DNA from: an uncultured Lachnospiraceae bacterium
GTDB lineage: Bacteria; Bacillota; Clostridia; Lachnospirales; Lachnospiraceae
Length of the DNA stretch: 24,057 nt
NCBI GenBank assembly: GCA_959022495.1
Contig: CAUEYX010000043.1
Coordinates: forward strand, 1-24,057
Reading direction: 5' to 3'
Under the pieces are notes generated by a model, which had not been told where the DNA came from, did not search any database, and saw only the letters and a program-made list of their open reading frames with translations. Shown piece by piece: positions 6,395-14,362 of the stretch (position 1 is the first letter of the stretch; each line of letters opens with the position of its first letter). The position numbers and the translations under genes are program-made.

Positions 6395-7585
6395 ATGATG
6401 TCACTACTTATCAACCTTTTTATCAAAGATAATGATAATCTATCAGCTCCTAGTGTGAAAAAAGCATATGCTGAATTGTCAAGCACCGTGGGCATTATTT
6501 TAAACATTCTTTTATGCGTTTCCAAGATTCTAATCGGATCTTTGAGCAACTCGATCTCTATCTGCGCAGACGGATTTAATAATCTGTCAGATGCCGGTAC
6601 TGCCCTTGTTTCCCTTTTCGGATTTAAGATCGCAAAATACGGCGGCGGAACTGTACACCCTTTCGGTCACGGAAGAATCGAATGGATCATGGGGATTTTC
6701 ACTTCAATCACTGTGATTTTTGTGGGCTTCAGGCTCGCTGCTTCGTCTGTCAGGGCGATCACTGATCCCGAACATCTTATTTTCAGCCCTGCTCTTATCG
6801 CTGTACTGGTATTGTCGATTTTAGTGAAAGGTTATATGTACTGCTATAACAGACGATTTTCAAAAATCACTGACTCGGAGTCGCTAAAAGCGACCGCCGC
6901 TGACTGTATCAGCGATTCCATCGCAACCATGGTCGTTCTGTTTTCAACAGTTACTTCTCATTTCTTTCATCTGGAAATCGATGGATACACTGGTATCCTG
7001 GTTTCTGTGTTCATTATGTTCGTGGGAATAAAAAGCTTATGGGAAGTGCTTGGACGAGTCATGGGGAAAGCGGCCGACCAGAATACCGTAGATTTTATTC
7101 TGCAAAATATAAGCGAATATCCGGCTATTATCTCTGTGCATAATTTAATGCTGCATGATTACGGATTCGGCTATTTTGTAATTTCAATGAAGGTCAGCGG
7201 ATACAAGAAAGACTACGAACAGCTTTATAAAGACATCAATGAAATCTCTCATACCCTTTATACCAAATTCCGGTGCGATTGCTTTATACAGATCGACTAT
7301 CTTATTGATGATGTAGAATTGGCGGCAAGTCTTGAGTCCAAAATTAATCATTTGATACAGAGCTATAGCCATGACATCTTTATCAACAATCTCAGGCTCA
7401 TTGAATGTGGTCATGATACGAATATTGCTTTTGATCTGGTTTATCCTGCGGATTTACAAAAACAGGAACTGAAAATCTGCCGTGATATTGAAGATATGCT
7501 CGGGAAAGAAAATCAACATTTTTATACAACGATCAAAGGAAAGATCCGGCGTGAGCGTTTCAGCCTGCCCCGAATCAGACAATAA
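6395..7585 (+). CDS. CDF family metal exporter, probably MntE-like (Mn2+)
   Basis: A 396-residue cation diffusion facilitator, exporting divalent metal in exchange for protons at the cell membrane. AAGGAGG lies 9 bases before ATG 6395. The transmembrane part contains ADGFNNLSD (Asn62, Asp66), HPFGHGRIEW at about 88-97, and TAADCISDS (Asp170, Asp174). The resulting N-D-D-D quartet is the pattern reported for Mn2+ exporters such as pneumococcal MntE, not the H-D/H-D of Zn2+ CDFs. A long cytoplasmic C-terminal domain (about 215-396) resembles MntE in total length. It follows a TetR gene with which it shares an operator. Specificity is inferred from motif residues only. Confidence 0.88.
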   Translation: MMSLLINLFIKDNDNLSAPSVKKAYAELSSTVGIILNILLCVSKILIGSLSNSISICADGFNNLSDAGTALVSLFGFKIAKYGGGTVHPFGHGRIEWIMGIFTSITVIFVGFRLAASSVRAITDPEHLIFSPALIAVLVLSILVKGYMYCYNRRFSKITDSESLKATAADCISDSIATMVVLFSTVTSHFFHLEIDGYTGILVSVFIMFVGIKSLWEVLGRVMGKAADQNTVDFILQNISEYPAIISVHNLMLHDYGFGYFVISMKVSGYKKDYEQLYKDINEISHTLYTKFRCDCFIQIDYLIDDVELAASLESKINHLIQSYSHDIFINNLRLIECGHDTNIAFDLVYPADLQKQELKICRDIEDMLGKENQHFYTTIKGKIRRERFSLPRIRQ

Positions 7586-7592
7586 GCTGATA

Positions 7593-7619
7593 ATCCCGGA
7601 AGCATAAGGCTTCCGGGAT
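7593..7619. terminator. Hairpin between the CDF gene and the ABC-F remnant
   Basis: Perfect 11-bp arms ATCCCGGAAGC and GCTTCCGGGAT around ATAAG, placed between two converging genes. There is no clear T-run on either side, so it is probably a bidirectional terminator of modest strength. Confidence 0.65.
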
Positions 7620-7629
7620 CACACATTCT

Positions 7630-8079
7630 CTACTTCTTTTCTATATTGATCACCCTCTGCGCCCAGTCCTGATAAAATGCTTCTTCATGGGATACCAGAA
7701 GCACCGTTCCTTCAAAGCCAGAAAGAGCTGCTTTCAGTGCTTCTTTTGCATGGAGATCTAAATGATTCGTTGGTTCATCCAGAATCAGAAAATTACATGG
7801 GATAATGTCAGCAGACATATTTTTACTTTCGCCTGTTCTCCCCCGCTCAGTGTGTTGATCGGCTGCATCGCATGTTTGCTTGAAATCCCACACTGGGCCA
7901 GCTGTTTGCGTATATCTTTTATAATCATATGAGGATAGGCGTCAGAGACTATCTGAATCGGTGTCCATCCCGGTTCTTTCCAGGTGAGGTCCTGTTCAAA
8001 ATAAAGGAAAGTTACCTGGTCAGAGAACTTATAATCTCCCCGCATAGGTGAAAGCTGTCCGATCAGCGTCTCTATTCAT
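7630..8079 (-). pseudogene. ABC-F type ATPase remnant (internal deletion plus frameshift)
   Basis: Only the second nucleotide-binding domain of an ABC-F protein (ribosome-protection or Lsa/Vga-like family) survives. Visible parts are LIGQLSPMRGDYKFSDQVTF, the signature LSGGEQAKVKI, Walker B FLILDEPTNHLDL and the switch VLLVSHE. Near 7807 one base is missing: the signature frame ends HVIF-stop while the neighbouring frame resumes PCNFLILDEP. At the 5' end an AGGAGA ribosome site and ATG (8079) remain, but after two or three codons the sequence jumps, out of frame, to a point just past where the Walker A of domain 2 should be. About two-thirds of a roughly 500-residue protein is lost. A good promoter still precedes it. 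Confidence 0.85.
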
Positions 8080-8118
8080 AATCGGTCTCCTTTTTAAGAG
8101 CTGTAAACTCTGGATATG

Positions 8119-8147
8119 ATCATACTACGGCAAACTTTCCTTGTCAA
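8119..8147 (-). promoter_or_regulatory. Intact promoter of the ABC-F remnant
   Basis: Minus-strand TTGACA (8142-8147), 17-bp spacer, TATGAT (8119-8124). The -10 is part of the 10-bp palindrome TATGATCATA. Confidence 0.7.
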
Positions 8148-8164
8148 TGGCTGCCCAAATTCCT

Positions 8165-9850
8165 TTATTCCTTTAAATGATAATATTGTGAAAAGGAAGA
8201 GGGGATATTGATAAGCTGTTTAAATCTTCCTCTTTCTTTCATATGACCATTTTCCATGTAAAAGATTTCATCATACTTATCCAGCAAGTTTGGTTCTAAA
8301 TGGTGAGTAATTGTTATGAGTGTTAAATTTTCTATTTTTAATAATCGGTTTTCAATATCATATGCAGTCTGCATATCAATGGCAGAGGTGCCCTCGTCTA
8401 ATATCAGAATCGGTTTGTTTCTGATCAAGGCACGTGCAACCGCAATCCTCTGCTTTTGTCCGCCAGACAGATTAGATCCATTTTCTCCCACCCGATATTG
8501 CAAGCCGGTCGGAAGTTCAGATATAAATTCAGCCAATCCGCTGTCCTCTACAGCTTTCTTGATCTGTTCCTCCGGATAATGTTCATGTAAACAGATATTG
8601 TCATATATGGTTTCGTCAAACAGATAGATATTCTGATGGATGATTGAGGACAACTGAACCACACTATCTTTATCCAGCATATGGAGTTCTGCATCATCAT
8701 ATAGTATTTCGCCTTTATATGTAGAGTAATAGCCGGACAAAAGTTTAATCAGCGTACTTTTCCCACAGCCGCTTTTTCCCACAATAACGTATTTCTTACC
8801 TTTTTCGATAAGGCAGTCTATTCCGCTTATTGCCTCCGCTGTCCCGTCATAGGAAAAAGTCAAATCCTTTGCGCTTATATGGGATTGGAATGTGTCCGCA
8901 TTTTCTTTTCGGGATGGAATTGTGGAGTATTTCGATATATTTTCCAGTTTTTCTATAATAGGCTGGACACTTTTCATTTTCGGGATATTCGTAAATATCA
9001 TAATAAGAGGATTTGCCAGATTGCTGCTCACTTGTACCATTCCTAATAAGGTTCCTACCGTTATGCGTCCTGAGATAATAAAATAAGCAGACAGGAATAA
9101 AACCACAATCTGTACCATAAGGGCCAGAAAAGCAGAAAGCCCCTCATTGAGCGCGAGTAATTTGTCAACGCTGTATTTTGTTTGGATTGTTTCGCCATTT
9201 ATCTTATCAAACCGCTGTATTACGCTTTTCGTCATAGAATAGGATTTGATGATCTCAAATCCGGACAGCATATCTTTTAAGCTGACCGTGAAGTCTGCCA
9301 ATTTTGAAGAAAACTTGTTCTGCCTTTTTTCCAGTGTTCCGCCGATCAGGCCCGGAACAAGGAACATAACCGCGATCGCTGCTACTACGCAGATTGTGAC
9401 GATGATATCAAAATAGATCATCACTACGAAAGAGGATATAAAAATAACAGTGTATTGGACTACTTCAAATAATGGAAGTAAAAAATGATCCTCCAGCATT
9501 TTCACATCATTTGTAACGACAGATATATAATCAGCGGTATTCTTCTTTTCAAAATCTTCTATACTGTGATTGATTGTTCCCCGGAAAACATCTGAACGGA
9601 TTTGAAGCATGATCTTACAAATCACTTTTTTGCTCAGCAGCGATTGTAGATACAGGGAAAATCCCAGCGCAACAAAATAGATGATCGAAAATACAACCAT
9701 TCTTATAAATTGGTGGATATTTTTATCCATAGCGATATCCAATAGCTGCTGAAGCAGGACAGCCATAAAAACATATCCCAGAGAAGCGATTACGCTGGAT
9801 AAAATCGTTAAGATAAATAATAACATGTTCTTTCTAATATAGGTGCTCAT
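8165..9850 (-). CDS. ABC exporter half-transporter (fused permease and ATPase)
   Basis: 561 residues. An N-terminal six-helix exporter domain (about 1-300, LFILTILSSVIASLGYVFMA onward) is fused to a nucleotide-binding domain: Walker A GKSGCGKSTL near 358, signature LSGGQKQRIAVARAL near 462, Walker B PILILDEGTSAID near 483, H-loop ITHH. All key residues are present, so it should be active as a homodimer or with a partner encoded elsewhere. GGGAGG lies 5 bases before the ATG. The substrate could be a drug, peptide or lipid; nothing in the sequence decides. The upstream TetR gene on the same strand and a matching operator in the gap indicate local control. Confidence 0.9.
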   Translation of the reverse strand: MSTYIRKNMLLFILTILSSVIASLGYVFMAVLLQQLLDIAMDKNIHQFIRMVVFSIIYFVALGFSLYLQSLLSKKVICKIMLQIRSDVFRGTINHSIEDFEKKNTADYISVVTNDVKMLEDHFLLPLFEVVQYTVIFISSFVVMIYFDIIVTICVVAAIAVMFLVPGLIGGTLEKRQNKFSSKLADFTVSLKDMLSGFEIIKSYSMTKSVIQRFDKINGETIQTKYSVDKLLALNEGLSAFLALMVQIVVLFLSAYFIISGRITVGTLLGMVQVSSNLANPLIMIFTNIPKMKSVQPIIEKLENISKYSTIPSRKENADTFQSHISAKDLTFSYDGTAEAISGIDCLIEKGKKYVIVGKSGCGKSTLIKLLSGYYSTYKGEILYDDAELHMLDKDSVVQLSSIIHQNIYLFDETIYDNICLHEHYPEEQIKKAVEDSGLAEFISELPTGLQYRVGENGSNLSGGQKQRIAVARALIRNKPILILDEGTSAIDMQTAYDIENRLLKIENLTLITITHHLEPNLLDKYDEIFYMENGHMKERGRFKQLINIPSSFSQYYHLKE

Positions 9851-9863
9851 AATTCCCTCCCTT

Positions 9864-9886
9864 TATACATGTTGCGTGTATGTATG
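9864..9886. promoter_or_regulatory. Probable TetR operator before the ABC exporter
   Basis: TATACATG-N7-TATGTATG, closely similar to the two sites upstream of the TetR gene at 10598-10645 (CATG-N7-CATG cores). It lies directly upstream of the exporter ribosome site. Confidence 0.55.
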
Positions 9887-9891
9887 TAGCT

Positions 9892-9919
9892 AAAAATAAA
9901 ATTGCCTTGCGACAATCTT
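9892..9919 (-). terminator. Terminator after the TetR gene
   Basis: Minus-strand arms AAGATTGTC and GGCAATTTT (9 bp with G-U pairs) around a GCAA tetraloop, then ATTTTT. It separates the TetR transcript from the exporter. Confidence 0.65.
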
Positions 9920-9955
9920 ATTTCATAGGAAACGCCAGCGTCGATGGACAAGAGG

Positions 9956-10579
9956 CTACGCGTTTTCTTTGCATAATTTGACAATTTCATCGTCAATCAC
10001 CGGAAGTCCCAGATGATCCAGAACGGATTTAATCATTAAAAATTTCTGCCATGCTTCCTCATCACTCATAGGATATATGGTAGGTATGGACCAGAAGTTC
10101 GTTAAAAGAACAAATAAATCCGCTAATAATTTAGGCTGTTCTGACTGAATAGATCCGTCCTGTATTCCTTCTTCTATCAGTTCCTGATACATCGGCGCCA
10201 GTTCCTGATTACTTTCGATCAGTTTTTTTAGAAAAGCCGGACTTTCCAGAAGCTGCATGGACGCCATGCTTAACTGATGATGCTCTGTTTCATCAAAGGA
10301 TGTCCTTAACACGAACTTCAGCTTTTCTAATCCGTTCAGCTCTTTGTGACTTTTTGCTTTCTCAAAGGGATTGCTCTCATAAAAAAGTTTTTCACATAAA
10401 GCGTCGAATACTTCTTCCTTTGATTTGAAATGATGATAAAAAGCTCCTCTCGTCAGCCCGCCCATTTCACTGATAATATCTAATACCGTTGTTTCTTCGT
10501 AGCCCTTTTCTAAAAATAACTTTAAAGAAGCGTCCAATATTTTTTGAACGGTCTCCTCCGGATATTTATTACGCGGCAA
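9956..10579 (-). CDS. TetR family regulator, probably of the downstream ABC exporter
   Basis: A TTG start at 10579 (PRNKYPEETVQKIL) is chosen because AGGAGG lies 7 bases before it; an ATG further upstream would translate through the operators. The 207-residue product has a TetR helix-turn-helix (ILDASLKLFLEKGYEETTVLDIISEMGGLTRGAFYHHFKSKEEVF, about 12-56) and a helical effector domain. Two CATG-N7-CATG palindromes lie over its own promoter and a third precedes the exporter gene, so autorepression plus exporter repression is likely. The effector is unknown. It follows the 146-residue gene on the same strand but has its own promoter. Confidence 0.87.
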   Translation of the reverse strand: MPRNKYPEETVQKILDASLKLFLEKGYEETTVLDIISEMGGLTRGAFYHHFKSKEEVFDALCEKLFYESNPFEKAKSHKELNGLEKLKFVLRTSFDETEHHQLSMASMQLLESPAFLKKLIESNQELAPMYQELIEEGIQDGSIQSEQPKLLADLFVLLTNFWSIPTIYPMSDEEAWQKFLMIKSVLDHLGLPVIDDEIVKLCKENA

Positions 10580-10597
10580 AACCTCACCTCCTCTTTC

Positions 10598-10620
10598 TAT
10601 ACATGTACTTTGCATGTATA
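10598..10620. promoter_or_regulatory. TetR operator A
   Basis: Perfect arms TATACATG and CATGTATA around TACTTTG, between the -10 and the ribosome site of the TetR gene. Confidence 0.7.
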
Positions 10621-10649
10621 TATTATCATGCACTCTGCATGTATGTCAA
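10620..10649 (-). promoter_or_regulatory. Promoter of the TetR gene
   Basis: Minus-strand TTGACA (10644-10649), 18-bp spacer, TAATAT (10620-10625). The -35 shares bases with the TGA stop of the preceding gene. Confidence 0.6.
10624..10645. promoter_or_regulatory. TetR operator B
   Basis: CATG-CACTCTG-CATGTATG, 25 bp from operator A centre to centre, lying between the -35 and -10 of the TetR promoter. Operators A and B share CATGYACTYTGCATGTAT. Confidence 0.65.
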
Positions 10650-11086
10650 TTATTTTGTAAATATTCTAATACGATACTAATCTCTTCTCCTCTACTGCCC
10701 TGATAGGCAAAACGAAACCGGCTGCTTTCCTGTCTGGTGACGATATAGAAGCCTTTGTTTGTCTCCACATCAAGCAGCGGATACTTTTCAGGCTCAATCA
10801 CTTTTACGCGATCGAAGCAGTCCTGTTCATCGAACTGCAGATTTCGTATCTGATCAGCGATCAGCGTATACGCATTCCTGTCCTGCAAATCCCTGACAAT
10901 CTGTGTGTTTGCCTCCAGGACACGGGAGAGATATTCGGCGTATCCCTGCGGGAGAATATCTTCCGCAGGGATGACCATTTCTTTCGTATCAGAACAGCGT
11001 ATCTTTTCGATCAACCGCGCTATGATTCCCGGGGAAAGCACAATCACATCATACTTGCCCGTAATCCTGATCTTGTATTCTTTCAT
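10646..11086 (-). CDS. Protein of unknown function, coupled to the FtsX permease gene
   Basis: 146 residues beginning MKEYKIRITGKYDVIVL. I do not recognise the family. The ATG overlaps the TGA of the permease gene by one base (TGATG) and GGCGGAG lies 5 bases upstream, so translation is coupled. The protein is soluble, acidic and without a signal peptide, membrane helix or clear motif; a central segment is charged (RVLEANTQIVRDLQDRN) and the C-terminus is beta-like (GFYIVTRQESSRFRFAYQG). As the last gene of the LytTR-controlled ABC operon it may be an accessory or immunity factor, but that is a guess. A GTG two codons upstream is an alternative start. Confidence 0.75.
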   Translation of the reverse strand: MKEYKIRITGKYDVIVLSPGIIARLIEKIRCSDTKEMVIPAEDILPQGYAEYLSRVLEANTQIVRDLQDRNAYTLIADQIRNLQFDEQDCFDRVKVIEPEKYPLLDVETNKGFYIVTRQESSRFRFAYQGSRGEEISIVLEYLQNN

Positions 11087-13494
11087 CAGCACTCCGCCCC
11101 TCTGAGACGCTCCACCAGAGCCTCCTTTGAAAAGCTTTTCATAGATACGAAGATAATTGTAAGCGGCACGGTGATCAGTACAAGAGCGTAGATCAGGGCA
11201 TAGACAGCTGGGAATTGGAACGCCATATAGTACGCGCCCATCTGATAAAGTATTTTACTCAGGGCATAACCGCACAGGGTGCCGATGGTCATGGTCACAC
11301 CCACTGTCGCAAGCACTAACATCAGGCTCTCCCCAAGAAGCATTCTCTGCATCTGCCCTTTCGCCATCCCGATGGATTCCAGCATTGCCAGTTCCTGCTT
11401 TCTTGTGACGATATTTGTGATCAGCGTATTCATCATACTTAAAATACTGAACATCATAATGAATGCGGCAAGTCCGGAAATCGTTCCAAACAGGGTGCTC
11501 ACAGACTGCGCATCCCTGATCTTTCTCTCGGCAAGGGTATCCATGGTCAGTTCCGCTCTTTCTGCTACCATATCTTCCAGCACTTCTCCAACCGCCGTTT
11601 CCTTTTCAGGTTCGGTGGACACAAGTAAGTCCGAGTTTAAGGTGTCATAGGAAACAAAGTCCAGGATCGCCTGCTCCGGCATGACAAACCATCCGAGCAG
11701 GTCCGGGTGGTCGAATGAATACTGTTCATTGAGAATTCCGAGAACGGTCATTTCCCGCTCCGCCATCTGGCTGCCGTCATAATAGTGGAACGTGAGGACG
11801 TCGCCCGTCTGGAACTGCCATCCGTAGATCTCCATCACGTTCTTGTTCCCCTGCACCAGTACATAGTCGCCGGACATCAGCTTATCGTAATCAGCAGTAC
11901 CTTCCTCGATATAGCCGTCAAGGTTCCTCGCGTCTTCCTCCGTCAGCGAATACACCGTATCATCATTGTCGTATTCATCCTGCTTTGGAAAATCAAAGCG
12001 GACGCCGAAGTTTTTTGACTCCTCCACGCCTTTTACACCGTCAATGTCCATGATTTCCTGTACCATGGTTTCATCGAGAGGTTTTTCCGCCTGCAGCCCG
12101 CTCATCCCGTGGTCATCCGCTTCGATTGCGGATACGGAATAACCAATCTCAAATTCAGCATTTGCAAAGTTGCCCTGCCGGGAGTAATTCTCTCTATTAA
12201 AGGAAGAGATATAAGTTGCCGCCGTCATAAAAAGGATACCGCCAAGTCCAAGAGAGAGCATGGTGATCACCGCTTTTTTTCTGTTTTTGGAGAAATTCAT
12301 CATCCCCAGTCCAAAGGGCGTAAGACTCCGGCACATCTTTTTATTCGCAGTCTTTTTCATCGTATCCTGGGGCGTATAGCGCAGGGCTTCCATAGGAGAA
12401 ACCGCCGCTGCGATTTTGGCAGGCTTATGCACAGAAATCATTGTGATGAGATACGTCATCACAAATACACACACCGCTATGATCAGGGTGTTAACGATGC
12501 TGAATCCGGAAGGGATGATAAAATACCCTGCCACAGCGCCGATCAAAATCCCGATGGGAGACGCATACAGAAACAGTCTGCGCCCTTCCTTTGACACCAG
12601 CTTTTTCATCTGCTTTTTTGTCATTCCAATGGTCCGAAGCTGCCCGAACTGATGGATTTTCCCGATCACCGACAGATAGAACACACCATAGATGACCAGA
12701 ACGCAGGCAAGCAGAATGACAATTCCAACTATGCCATAAATGACAATATCCTGAGTATCTATGGAGAGAGAATCAAGGAATGTTTTGGACGGATTGACAT
12801 ATTTACGCTCAATCCCGGCATCGCTGCCGATCAGGTACATGGCTTCCTTACACTCCTCCGGATGCATCGTAGTGGCGCCATACAGCTTTGCGTATACCTC
12901 ATAAGGAAAGTCTTTTAGCTGGCTTCCATTTTCGGCATAGCTTTTGGAAAAGAACACCGCAAACTGCTTGGCTGTTTCTCCGCCTTTTAAAATCCCTGTC
13001 ACTGTAAATGTTTCTGTATTGCCGTCATAAAACTCCAGCGTCACCTGGCTTCCCACACTGGGTGTAATCCCCATTTTTTCCAGCATCGCACCCTGCGCCG
13101 CGATTTCATTCTCTTTTTCAGGCAGCGCGCCGCTTTCCAGTTCTCCGATCCGAATATCATCCGACATCTCACTGGTATAGTAGGGGATGATTTCAAAACC
13201 CTCCATCTCGGAAGGCGTGCCTGTTTTCACTTGGATCTGACAGGCGATCCGTTCATCCGTCTTCAGTGTCTCCACCTGACTGTCCGACAGGTTAAAATAG
13301 CCTACCTGCTGCGCGTGGGAAAGCTGTCTTTCATTCTGTTCCCGCTGACCGGCAGCAAACATTAAAATTGCTGTCAGAAGGGCAGACGCCAGGACGATCG
13401 TCACCATCACAAAGATATTTCGCATCCGGCTGGATTTCATGCTTTGTTTTGACATCTGCGCGATCATTTTTGTACTTACCTTTTTCCCGTTCAT
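11086..13494 (-). CDS. FtsX-type ABC transporter permease (about 800 residues)
   Basis: 802 residues. Layout by eye: a first membrane helix at about 27-48, a large extracytoplasmic region to about 250, an FtsX block of helices at about 250-370 (IYGIVGIVILLACVLVIYGVFYL; GMTKKQMKKLVSKEGRRL), another helix near 410-430, a second outer domain, and a final FtsX block at about 665-790 ending in RLRGAEC. The duplicated FtsX architecture with big outer domains is that of MacB/BceB-like mechanotransmission or lipid/peptide ABC systems. The cognate ATPase gene is 12 bases upstream on the same strand. Role is probably export of, or resistance to, a cell-envelope-active compound; the substrate is unknown. 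Confidence 0.88.
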   Translation of the reverse strand: MNGKKVSTKMIAQMSKQSMKSSRMRNIFVMVTIVLASALLTAILMFAAGQREQNERQLSHAQQVGYFNLSDSQVETLKTDERIACQIQVKTGTPSEMEGFEIIPYYTSEMSDDIRIGELESGALPEKENEIAAQGAMLEKMGITPSVGSQVTLEFYDGNTETFTVTGILKGGETAKQFAVFFSKSYAENGSQLKDFPYEVYAKLYGATTMHPEECKEAMYLIGSDAGIERKYVNPSKTFLDSLSIDTQDIVIYGIVGIVILLACVLVIYGVFYLSVIGKIHQFGQLRTIGMTKKQMKKLVSKEGRRLFLYASPIGILIGAVAGYFIIPSGFSIVNTLIIAVCVFVMTYLITMISVHKPAKIAAAVSPMEALRYTPQDTMKKTANKKMCRSLTPFGLGMMNFSKNRKKAVITMLSLGLGGILFMTAATYISSFNRENYSRQGNFANAEFEIGYSVSAIEADDHGMSGLQAEKPLDETMVQEIMDIDGVKGVEESKNFGVRFDFPKQDEYDNDDTVYSLTEEDARNLDGYIEEGTADYDKLMSGDYVLVQGNKNVMEIYGWQFQTGDVLTFHYYDGSQMAEREMTVLGILNEQYSFDHPDLLGWFVMPEQAILDFVSYDTLNSDLLVSTEPEKETAVGEVLEDMVAERAELTMDTLAERKIRDAQSVSTLFGTISGLAAFIMMFSILSMMNTLITNIVTRKQELAMLESIGMAKGQMQRMLLGESLMLVLATVGVTMTIGTLCGYALSKILYQMGAYYMAFQFPAVYALIYALVLITVPLTIIFVSMKSFSKEALVERLRGAEC

Positions 13495-13506
13495 ATGAGA
13501 GCCCCC

Positions 13507-14202
13507 TTATGCATAAATCTTTCCGCTTTGCGCTTTTTGGCTGTGGATCTTCCCGTCCTCAATGCGTATCTGAACATCCGCCTTTTCGGCAATCTCAGGA
13601 TTGTGCGTAATCATCACGATAGTCTGACGGAACTTCTCGCTGGTCATTTTCAGAAGACCGATCACCTTGTCACTGGTGAGGCTGTCCAGATTTCCCGTTG
13701 GCTCATCTGCCAGAATAATGGCAGGTTTAGAAACTAAAGCTCTTGCAATGGCTACACGCTGCTGCTGGCCGCCTGATAGATGGCTGGGATAATTCGCCAG
13801 TTTTCCATCCAGATCCAGAAAACGGACAATCTCTCTTAAAAAAGCCTTATCTTCCATTTTCCCGTCCAGCCGGACCGGCAGCACGATATTCTCGTAAGCG
13901 GTCAGATAAGGAAGAAGGTTATAATTCTGAAAGATAAAACCGATCCTTTTCCTGCGGAATACCGTGAGCTGCTCTTCGCTCATTTTCTCAAGGCTCTGGT
14001 TTTCTACGGAAACACCTCCCGATGTGGGAGTGTCCAGTCCGCCGAGCATATTGAGCAGAGTGGATTTTCCGCTTCCCGATGTACCGATGACTGCCACAAA
14101 CTGTCCGCTCTCCACGGAGACGCTGACATCATCCAACGCTTTGACGAGACTTTCGTCCTTACCATAATATTTTTTCAAGTGTGACGCACATAAGATTGAC
14201 AT
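13507..14202 (-). CDS. ABC transporter ATP-binding protein (MacB/BceA type)
   Basis: The 231-residue start MSILCASHLKKYYG at 14202 is chosen since AAGGAGG lies 8 bases away; an ATG two codons upstream is too close to it. It carries Walker A GTSGSGKSTLL, Q-loop FIFQNYNLLPYLT, signature LSGGQQQRVAIARAL, Walker B IILADEPTGNLD and the H-loop MITHN, all complete. The SGGQQQRVAIARAL and DEPTGNLD forms are typical of the ATPases that drive FtsX-type permeases. It is first in the operon with the 802-residue permease and the 146-residue protein, and its promoter carries the probable LytTR target repeats. Confidence 0.92.
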   Translation of the reverse strand: MSILCASHLKKYYGKDESLVKALDDVSVSVESGQFVAVIGTSGSGKSTLLNMLGGLDTPTSGGVSVENQSLEKMSEEQLTVFRRKRIGFIFQNYNLLPYLTAYENIVLPVRLDGKMEDKAFLREIVRFLDLDGKLANYPSHLSGGQQQRVAIARALVSKPAIILADEPTGNLDSLTSDKVIGLLKMTSEKFRQTIVMITHNPEIAEKADVQIRIEDGKIHSQKAQSGKIYA

Positions 14203-14241
14203 GATCATTTCCTCCTTGTGATTTATCTTGCTGTCAATCTC

Positions 14242-14269
14242 ATCTTACACAAGAAAACGGAACGGACAA
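14242..14269 (-). promoter_or_regulatory. Promoter of the ABC operon
   Basis: Minus-strand TTGTCC (14264-14269), 16-bp spacer, TAAGAT (14242-14247), 40 bases before the ATPase start. The poor -35 fits a promoter needing an activator. Confidence 0.55.
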
Positions 14270-14276
14270 TAGCAGG

Positions 14277-14309
14277 CGCAAAACCTAATATCTACAACGC
14301 AAAATCTAA
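14277..14309. promoter_or_regulatory. Direct repeats, probable LytTR binding site
   Basis: CGCAAAACCTAA (14277-14288) and CGCAAAATCTAA (14298-14309) are 21 bp apart, two helical turns. They lie 7 bp upstream of the -35 of the ABC operon. LytTR proteins such as AgrA bind pairs of about 9-bp direct repeats at this spacing, and the LytTR gene is the next operon upstream. Confidence 0.72.
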
Positions 14310-14321
14310 ATATAAGGGCAC

Positions 14322-14354
14322 AAAAAAGCCCGTCTCTGCAGTAGAAACGAGCTT
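14322..14354 (-). terminator. Terminator of the LytTR/kinase operon
   Basis: Minus-strand arms AAGCTCGTTTCT and AGAGACGGGCTT (12 bp with two G-U pairs) around ACTGC, then TTTT. It separates the two-component operon from the ABC operon, so the latter has an independent promoter. Confidence 0.8.
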
Positions 14355-14362
14355 GTAATTCT

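Noticed and set aside
12109..12594. Long plus-strand frames opposite the FtsX permease, kinase and ABC genes (for example 12109-12594, 14888-15253, 15613-16257)
   Set aside because: They mirror strongly coding minus-strand genes, lack ribosome sites and give low-complexity or His/Arg-rich products.
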